A stretch of DNA of 10,250 nt from positions 1-10,250 of the forward strand of contig CAMNMI010000027.1 of the NCBI GenBank assembly GCA_946544555.1, written 5' to 3'. The notes below the pieces were generated by a model. It had not been told where the DNA came from and did not search any database. It saw nothing but the letters and a program-made list of their open reading frames with translations. Shown here in pieces: positions 5,559 through 10,250 of the stretch. Each line of letters starts with the position of its first letter. Position 1 is the stretch's first letter. Made by a program: the position numbers and the translations under genes. Origin of the DNA: an uncultured Rickettsiales bacterium (GTDB lineage: Bacteria; Pseudomonadota; Alphaproteobacteria; Rickettsiales; Deianiraeaceae).

Positions 5559-6722
5559 ATGAAAACGAATAATATTATTATATTTGACACAACGCTGCGC
5601 GATGGCGAGCAGAGCCCGGGTGTTTCAATGAGCGTTGAGGATAAAGTTAATATTGCAGTTCAACTTGAAAAAATGGGAGTTGATGTCATTGAAGCAGGTT
5701 TTGCATTTGCTTCTCCTGCCGATTTTGAAGCAATTACAAAAATTTCCAAAGTTGTAAAAAATAGCACAATTTGCAGTTTAGCAAGAGCAACACAAAATGA
5801 TATTGATTGTGCCTATGAAGCAATTAAAGATGCAGACAAAAAGCGAATTCATACATTCATTGCTACAAGTGATATTCATTTAAAATATAAACTCAAAAAA
5901 ACGCAAGACGAGGTTATTGAAATGATAAAAAATAGTGTTAGTTATGCAAAAAGCAAGTGCAATGACATTGAATGGTCTGCTGAGGACGCCACGAGGACAA
6001 ATATTGACTACTTAATAAAATGCGTCAAGACGGCTATTCAATCTGGTGCAACAACTATAAATCTTCCTGATACTGTTGGTTATTGTTATCCGCAGGAATA
6101 TCAAAAAATGTTTGAGAATGTCATCAAAAAAGTCGGCAAGGAAATTGACATTTCAAATGTGATTTTCTCAACACATTGTCATAACGATCTTGGCATGGCC
6201 ACCGCGAATGCTATTTCAGGAGCGATTGGAGGCGCAAGGCAGATTGAATGTTGCATCAACGGCATTGGTGAGAGAGCTGGCAACACCGCTACGGAAGAGG
6301 TTGTGATGGCATTCAAGGATAGAAAAGAACTTGGGTTTGACACAAACATTGATACTAAACAAATCAAACAAATAAGCGATACAATCCGCGATATTTCTGG
6401 GTTTGCAATACAGCCAAATAAGGCAATAGTCGGCAAAAATGCTTTTCTTCACGAAAGCGGAATTCACCAAGATGGTGTGCTAAAAAATAAAAGCACATAT
6501 GAAATTATTGACCCAAAAGATGTTGGTATAACAATCAATAATATTGTGCTTGGTAAACTTTCTGGGCGTTCTGCGTTAAGAACAAAAATTGCAGAAATGG
6601 GATATAGATTTACAGAAGAACAAATAAATCAAATCTTCGTCAAATTTAAGGAAATAGCCAGCAGAAAGAAATTTATTGTTGAGGAGGATATTGAAAGAAT
6701 GATTAAAGATTGTGGTTTTTAG
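5559..6722 (+). CDS. leuA: 2-isopropylmalate synthase, short form without regulatory domain
   Basis: Condenses 2-oxoisovalerate with acetyl-CoA to 2-isopropylmalate, the committed step to leucine. The 387-residue product opens with the catalytic TIM-barrel motif TTLRDGEQSPG (Arg14, Asp15), has the metal ligands His206 and His208 in THCHNDLGMA, and NGIGERAGNT with Asn242. HESGIHQDGVLKN and YEIIDPKDVGI are typical of isopropylmalate synthase rather than homocitrate synthase. The protein stops after VEEDIERMIKDCGF, where the E. coli enzyme (523 residues) continues into the C-terminal leucine-binding domain. That domain is absent and the stop codon is clean, with leuC beginning 8 bp later, so this is probably a natural short form and not a broken gene. 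Feedback inhibition by leucine at the usual site is then unlikely. First gene of the cluster. Confidence 0.93.
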   Translation: MKTNNIIIFDTTLRDGEQSPGVSMSVEDKVNIAVQLEKMGVDVIEAGFAFASPADFEAITKISKVVKNSTICSLARATQNDIDCAYEAIKDADKKRIHTFIATSDIHLKYKLKKTQDEVIEMIKNSVSYAKSKCNDIEWSAEDATRTNIDYLIKCVKTAIQSGATTINLPDTVGYCYPQEYQKMFENVIKKVGKEIDISNVIFSTHCHNDLGMATANAISGAIGGARQIECCINGIGERAGNTATEEVVMAFKDRKELGFDTNIDTKQIKQISDTIRDISGFAIQPNKAIVGKNAFLHESGIHQDGVLKNKSTYEIIDPKDVGITINNIVLGKLSGRSALRTKIAEMGYRFTEEQINQIFVKFKEIASRKKFIVEEDIERMIKDCGF

Positions 6723-6730
6723 TAATTTTT

Positions 6731-8212
6731 ATGATTGGAAAAACGTTATACGACAAAATTTTTGATGCTCACATTGTTGATTTTGACAAAGAAACGGGCG
6801 AGTATTTACTATACATTGATAGGCATTTAATACATGAAGTGACAAGCCCGCAGGCATTTGATGGACTGCGAATTCGTGGTATTGATGTTCGTTGTCCGAA
6901 CAAGGTTATAGCCGTGGCAGACCACAATACACCTACAAAAAAGCAGGAAAGTATTGACAAAATTGATGATGAAACCTCGCGCAATCAGCTCAGCACGCTT
7001 GACAAAAATGTGAAGGAATTTGGCATTGTGAATTATCATCCAATGTGCGAGAAAAACAATGGAATAGTTCATATTGTAGCACCAGAAATTGGATTTGCAC
7101 AACCAGCAACCACAATAGTTTGTGGAGACAGCCATACATCAACTCACGGAGCATTTGGTGCTTTGGCATTTGGCATTGGAACTTCACAAGTAGAACAAGT
7201 TTTTGCAACTCAAACTTTAAAAATCAAGAAGAACAAAAACATGAGAATTACAATCAACGGCAAGTTAAAACCAAATGTTTTTGCGAAAGATGTTATTTTA
7301 TACATCATATCAAAAATTGGAACAAGAGGTGGAACTGGCTATACTATTGAATTTACTGGTGATGTGATAAAAAATCTTTCAGTTGAGGGTAGAATGACAA
7401 TTTGTAATATGGCAATAGAAGCAGGTGCGAGGAGCGGAATTATAGCACCAGATGAAAAAGTTTTTGAATATTTCAGGAACAAAAAATACTGTAATATTTC
7501 TGTCAAGGATTACAACAAGGCCGCAGAATTTGAGAAAAATGACAAGTTCTACGCTGAAAAAGTTGAGTATTGGAAACAGTTTTTTACAGATGAAGATGCT
7601 GTTTTTGACAAGGAATTTACATTCAACGGCGAAGATATAGAACCACAAATTACCTGGGAAACATCTCCAGAAGATAGTATTTCAATTTATAATAAAGTGC
7701 CAGTTCCACAAAATGAAAGCAAACAAAAAGCATTGGAATATATGGGTTTGAAAGCAGGATATAATATCGCAGATATTGAATTTTCAAATGTATTTATTGG
7801 CTCTTGCACTAACGGAAGGATTGAAGACTTACGAGAAGTAGCAAAATGTCTCGATGAAATTGAAAAATATACTGGAAAATGTGCAAAAATAAGCAATAAA
7901 ATCAAACAAGCATTGGTTGTTCCCGGCTCAAATGTTGTAAAAATGCAGGCAGAACGAGAAGGAATTGCCGACAAAATTATCAAAGCAGGTTTTGAATGGA
8001 GAAACCCCGGTTGTTCTATGTGTCTTGGAATGAATGAAGACAGATTGCCTCCTTACGCAAGGTGTGCTTCAACTTCAAATCGTAATTTTGAAGGAAGACA
8101 AGGTTATTTATCAAGGACGCATTTATGTAGCCCGCGAACTGCGACAATTATTGCTGTTTTTGGCAAAATTGATTTAGATTTTATAAAGTGGAGTGAAGAA
8201 AATTGTTTTTAA
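6731..8212 (+). CDS. leuC: 3-isopropylmalate dehydratase large subunit
   Basis: With LeuD forms isopropylmalate isomerase, which converts 2- to 3-isopropylmalate through an aconitase-type [4Fe-4S] cluster. The start is ATG 6731, giving MIGKTLYDKIFDAHIV, which lines up with E. coli LeuC (MAKTLYEKLFDAHVV); an upstream in-frame TTG at 6710 would overlap leuA and is not needed. The length is 493 residues against 466 in E. coli; the extra residues sit mainly around KDYNKAAEFEKNDKFYAEK and EKYTGKCAKISNK. The cluster ligands are Cys359 in IGSCTNGR and Cys428 and Cys431 in PGCSMC. The stretches IDRHLIHEVTSPQAFDGL, CGDSHTSTHGAFGALAFG and CASTSNRNFEGRQG are strongly conserved. It follows leuA by 8 bp and precedes leuD by 12 bp. 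Confidence 0.97.
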   Translation: MIGKTLYDKIFDAHIVDFDKETGEYLLYIDRHLIHEVTSPQAFDGLRIRGIDVRCPNKVIAVADHNTPTKKQESIDKIDDETSRNQLSTLDKNVKEFGIVNYHPMCEKNNGIVHIVAPEIGFAQPATTIVCGDSHTSTHGAFGALAFGIGTSQVEQVFATQTLKIKKNKNMRITINGKLKPNVFAKDVILYIISKIGTRGGTGYTIEFTGDVIKNLSVEGRMTICNMAIEAGARSGIIAPDEKVFEYFRNKKYCNISVKDYNKAAEFEKNDKFYAEKVEYWKQFFTDEDAVFDKEFTFNGEDIEPQITWETSPEDSISIYNKVPVPQNESKQKALEYMGLKAGYNIADIEFSNVFIGSCTNGRIEDLREVAKCLDEIEKYTGKCAKISNKIKQALVVPGSNVVKMQAEREGIADKIIKAGFEWRNPGCSMCLGMNEDRLPPYARCASTSNRNFEGRQGYLSRTHLCSPRTATIIAVFGKIDLDFIKWSEENCF

Positions 8213-8224
8213 TTTTTTGATTTT

Positions 8225-8896
8225 ATGAATAAAGAGAAAAACATTTTTAAAGGAGATTTTACAGGAATTTTTGCAGTTGTCGACATTGACAACATTGACA
8301 CGGACATGCTAATTCCAAAACAATTTTTGAAGACAACAACAAGGATTGGGCTTGGGAAATATCTGTTTTATGAGAGACGATATGATAAAGATGGAAATAA
8401 AAAAAGTGATTTTGTGCTAAACCAAACACCATACGACAAGGCAGAAATACTGGTTGCGGGAAATAATTTTGGCTGCGGTTCATCACGTGAACATGCACCA
8501 TGGGCGCTTAAAGATTTTGGTATAAAAGTCATCATAGCGGAAGGATTTGCGGATATTTTTTACAACAATTGCTTTGAAAATTTGATTTTGCCAGTTGTAT
8601 TGAAGGAAGATGAGACTGCTTACATCAAAAAGGTTTTTAACTGCGACATTTCAAATTATCAACAAGAAGGAAATATTGTTGATTGGTTTGAAAACATACT
8701 GCAAATTCAGCAGAAAAAGAACAACAAGCTGACAATAAATCTTGAAAAACAGGAGATAAAATGCGGAGAACGCACTTTCCATTTTGAAATTGATGAAGGA
8801 AAAAAGATGAAAATCATCAACCAGATTGACACTATTGGAGAGATTTTAACAAAGATAAAGTTGATTGAAAAATTTGAACTCTTGCATATTATTTAG
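8225..8896 (+). CDS. leuD: 3-isopropylmalate dehydratase small subunit
   Basis: The swivel-domain partner of LeuC, which completes the isomerase active site. The family signature NFGCGSSREHAPWAL is present (Gly83 to Leu95), preceded by VVDIDNIDTDMLIPKQFLK and followed by the conserved IIAEGFADIFYNNCFENLILPV. At 223 residues it is about 20 longer than E. coli LeuD (201), with the surplus in the C-terminal part, whose last residues (KLIEKFELLHII) are not family-typical. ATG 8225 has no Shine-Dalgarno sequence; the leader is AT-only apart from one G. Its place directly after leuC is the usual one. Confidence 0.97.
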   Translation: MNKEKNIFKGDFTGIFAVVDIDNIDTDMLIPKQFLKTTTRIGLGKYLFYERRYDKDGNKKSDFVLNQTPYDKAEILVAGNNFGCGSSREHAPWALKDFGIKVIIAEGFADIFYNNCFENLILPVVLKEDETAYIKKVFNCDISNYQQEGNIVDWFENILQIQQKKNNKLTINLEKQEIKCGERTFHFEIDEGKKMKIINQIDTIGEILTKIKLIEKFELLHII

Positions 8897-8942
8897 TTTG
8901 TTTTTTACAACTTTATATTTAGTTTTATTTTATTTTTAGTTT

Positions 8943-10031
8943 ATGACTTACAAAGTTTTGGTTTTACCTGGAGACGGCATTGGGACGGAGGTTATGGCAT
9001 CCGCTATTGATGTCTTGAAGGCGCTCGAAAAGAAGGTTGGCAAGCAACTTTTTGAGTTTGAATATGACCTTATCGGTGGTTGTGCGTATGATAAATATGG
9101 CAAGCCATTGGCAGATGAAACGCTTGCAAAGGCACGTGAGGCGGATGCGGTGTTGCTCGGCGCAGTTGGTGGATACAAATGGGACAAATTGTCAATTTCA
9201 GACCGTCCAGAAGCCGGTTTGCTCGGCATCAGAAAAGGCATGGGGCTTTATGCAAATATCCGTCCTGCAAAGATTTTTCCTGACTTAGTCAACAAATCGC
9301 CTCTAAAACCCGAATATGTCAAAGGCATGGATGTGATGATTGTCCGCGAACTGATTGGTGGACTTTACTTCGGTGAGCCACGTGGAATTATTGAAAAAGA
9401 CGGCGAACCATACGGTTTCAACACAATGTGCTACAAAAAAAGTGAAATTGAAAGAGTTGGAAAACTTGCCTTTGAATTATCACAAAAGCGCAGAAAAAAA
9501 GTCATTTGCGTTGACAAGGCAAACATCTTGGTGACCATGAAACTTTGGAGAGACACAATCACCGAATTAGCGAAAAATTATTCTGATGTTGCGCTGTCTT
9601 ATAGCTACATTGACGCCATGTCTATGGAGCTCGTCAAGCGCCCAACGGAGTTTGATGTTGTTGTTTGCGAGAATACATTTGGTGACATTTTGAGTGATTT
9701 GGCATCTGCAATAGTTGGTTCAATTGGGTTGCTACCTTCTGCATCGCTGGGAGACATCAATCCAAAAACCGGAATAAGATCCGCACTTTACGAGCCAATT
9801 CACGGCTCCGCACCAGACATTGCGGGTCAAAACAAAGCCAATCCAATCGCCACAATTTTGTCAACAGTCATGATGTTGCGCTACTCTTTTGACATGCAAA
9901 AAGAGGCCGACATTATTGAAAATGCGGTTGAAAAATTCTTGCAGAAATATCGCACAGCTGACATCTGGCAGGAAGGTTTTGAGAAACTTGGCACAAACGA
10001 TGTAGCAGCTAAAATAGCGGAATGCATGTAA
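8943..10031 (+). CDS. leuB: 3-isopropylmalate dehydrogenase
   Basis: Oxidises 3-isopropylmalate with NAD+ to 2-isopropyl-3-oxosuccinate, which decarboxylates to 2-oxoisocaproate, the leucine precursor. The 362 residues match the family's usual length. LPGDGIG lies at residues 8-14, and the substrate-specificity segment RPEAGLLGIRK (88-98) marks it as an isopropylmalate rather than isocitrate enzyme. RELIGGLYFGEPRG (135-148) holds Arg135 and Tyr142. Catalytic Lys192 is in VDKAN, and the metal-binding Asp224, Asp248 and Asp252 are in YIDAMSMEL and FGDILSDLAS, which read like Thermus LeuB. The NAD-binding EPIHGSAPDIAG follows at 284-295. The residue after DKANIL is Val, where relatives have Glu or Gln. 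A 46-bp A/T-only-like gap separates it from leuD, so it may be in the same operon. Its first third is much richer in GC than leuC and leuD. Confidence 0.97.
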   Translation: MTYKVLVLPGDGIGTEVMASAIDVLKALEKKVGKQLFEFEYDLIGGCAYDKYGKPLADETLAKAREADAVLLGAVGGYKWDKLSISDRPEAGLLGIRKGMGLYANIRPAKIFPDLVNKSPLKPEYVKGMDVMIVRELIGGLYFGEPRGIIEKDGEPYGFNTMCYKKSEIERVGKLAFELSQKRRKKVICVDKANILVTMKLWRDTITELAKNYSDVALSYSYIDAMSMELVKRPTEFDVVVCENTFGDILSDLASAIVGSIGLLPSASLGDINPKTGIRSALYEPIHGSAPDIAGQNKANPIATILSTVMMLRYSFDMQKEADIIENAVEKFLQKYRTADIWQEGFEKLGTNDVAAKIAECM

Positions 10032-10064
10032 ATTTTCATAGCGAGGAGGTGGGTGAAATTATTA

Positions 10065-10250
10065 TCACAACGGATGATATTTTTCTAAAACCTCCTTTGC
10101 TTTTTTTGCGTCAATTTTGGCGTAAATTGCGGTTGTGTCAATGCTTGAATGACCAAGTAATTCTTGTATTTCACGAATATCAAGCCCCTTTTGAAGCAGA
10201 TGTGTTGCAAAGGAATGGCGTATTTTGTGTGGTGATACTTTTTCAGGGTT
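10065..10250 (-). CDS. Tyrosine recombinase (Xer/phage integrase family), C-terminal part, cut by window edge
   Basis: Sixty-one residues and a TGA stop are visible, read from the window edge. They cover the end of the catalytic domain: PHKIRHSFATHLL supplies the His-x-x-Arg pair (His8 and Arg11 of the fragment), ELLGHSS the second conserved His (His34), and TTAIYAKI the nucleophile Tyr43, which forms a covalent link to DNA. These are the hallmarks of site-specific recombinases such as XerC, XerD and phage or integron integrases. The short tail ends KYHPL. The gene converges on leuB with 33 bp between them. Whether it is a housekeeping Xer protein or the integrase of a mobile element cannot be decided without the N-terminal part. 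Confidence 0.92.
   Translation of the reverse strand, partial: NPEKVSPHKIRHSFATHLLQKGLDIREIQELLGHSSIDTTAIYAKIDAKKAKEVLEKYHPL

Noticed and set aside
10044..10096. AGGAGGT and ACCTCCT as a terminator stem or AGGAGGT as a Shine-Dalgarno sequence after leuB
   Set aside because: The arms are 7 bp with a 39-bp gap, the right arm is inside the recombinase coding region, and no start codon lies at a suitable distance from AGGAGGT.

Overview
The window (10,250 bases, AT-rich on most stretches) comes from a bacterium and holds three blocks: a complete-looking type II-C CRISPR-Cas9 locus (1 to about 5,250), a leucine biosynthesis cluster (5,559 to 10,031), and the 3' end of a tyrosine recombinase gene on the opposite strand (10,065 to the window edge). 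The host cannot be named from the sequence alone. TGA, TAG and TAA all end genes, so the code is the standard bacterial one. The start codons lack clear Shine-Dalgarno sequences and sit in AT-rich leaders. From memory of family sequences, Cas9, Cas2 and LeuB look most like alphaproteobacterial versions; that is an inference.

CRISPR block. The left edge shows the end of an array: three identical full 36-bp repeats and a fourth cut by the edge, with spacers of 28 to 30 bp. The minus-strand operon cas9-cas1-cas2 runs towards the array, and the two meet at a hairpin at 201-246 that can terminate transcription from both sides. No csn2 or cas4 is present, which with the 1,174-residue Cas9 points to subtype II-C. 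Just upstream of cas9, on the plus strand, an anti-repeat at 5,177-5,203 followed by a short hairpin and a strong intrinsic terminator marks the tracrRNA. Its complementarity fixes the direction of the array: pre-crRNA is read on the plus strand, from outside the window towards cas2. Each repeat also contains a near-consensus sigma-70 promoter (TTGACC, 16 bp, TATAAG) whose -10 box is the last six bases of the repeat, so every spacer could be transcribed from its own repeat, as reported for Neisseria type II-C arrays. This is the most interesting signal in the window.

Intergenic stretch 5,252-5,558. It holds a GC-rich, structured 80-bp island of unknown nature (possibly a dispersed repeat) and then an AT-rich leader with a weak promoter candidate and a small inverted repeat.

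Leucine block. leuA-leuC-leuD-leuB on the plus strand supply isopropylmalate synthase, both subunits of isopropylmalate isomerase, and isopropylmalate dehydrogenase: the full route from 2-oxoisovalerate to 2-oxoisocaproate. Spacing of 8, 12 and 46 bp suggests one operon. LeuA is only 387 residues and lacks the C-terminal domain that normally senses leucine.

Right edge. A convergent tyrosine recombinase (XerC/D or integrase type) is cut by the window; whether it belongs to a mobile element cannot be judged here.
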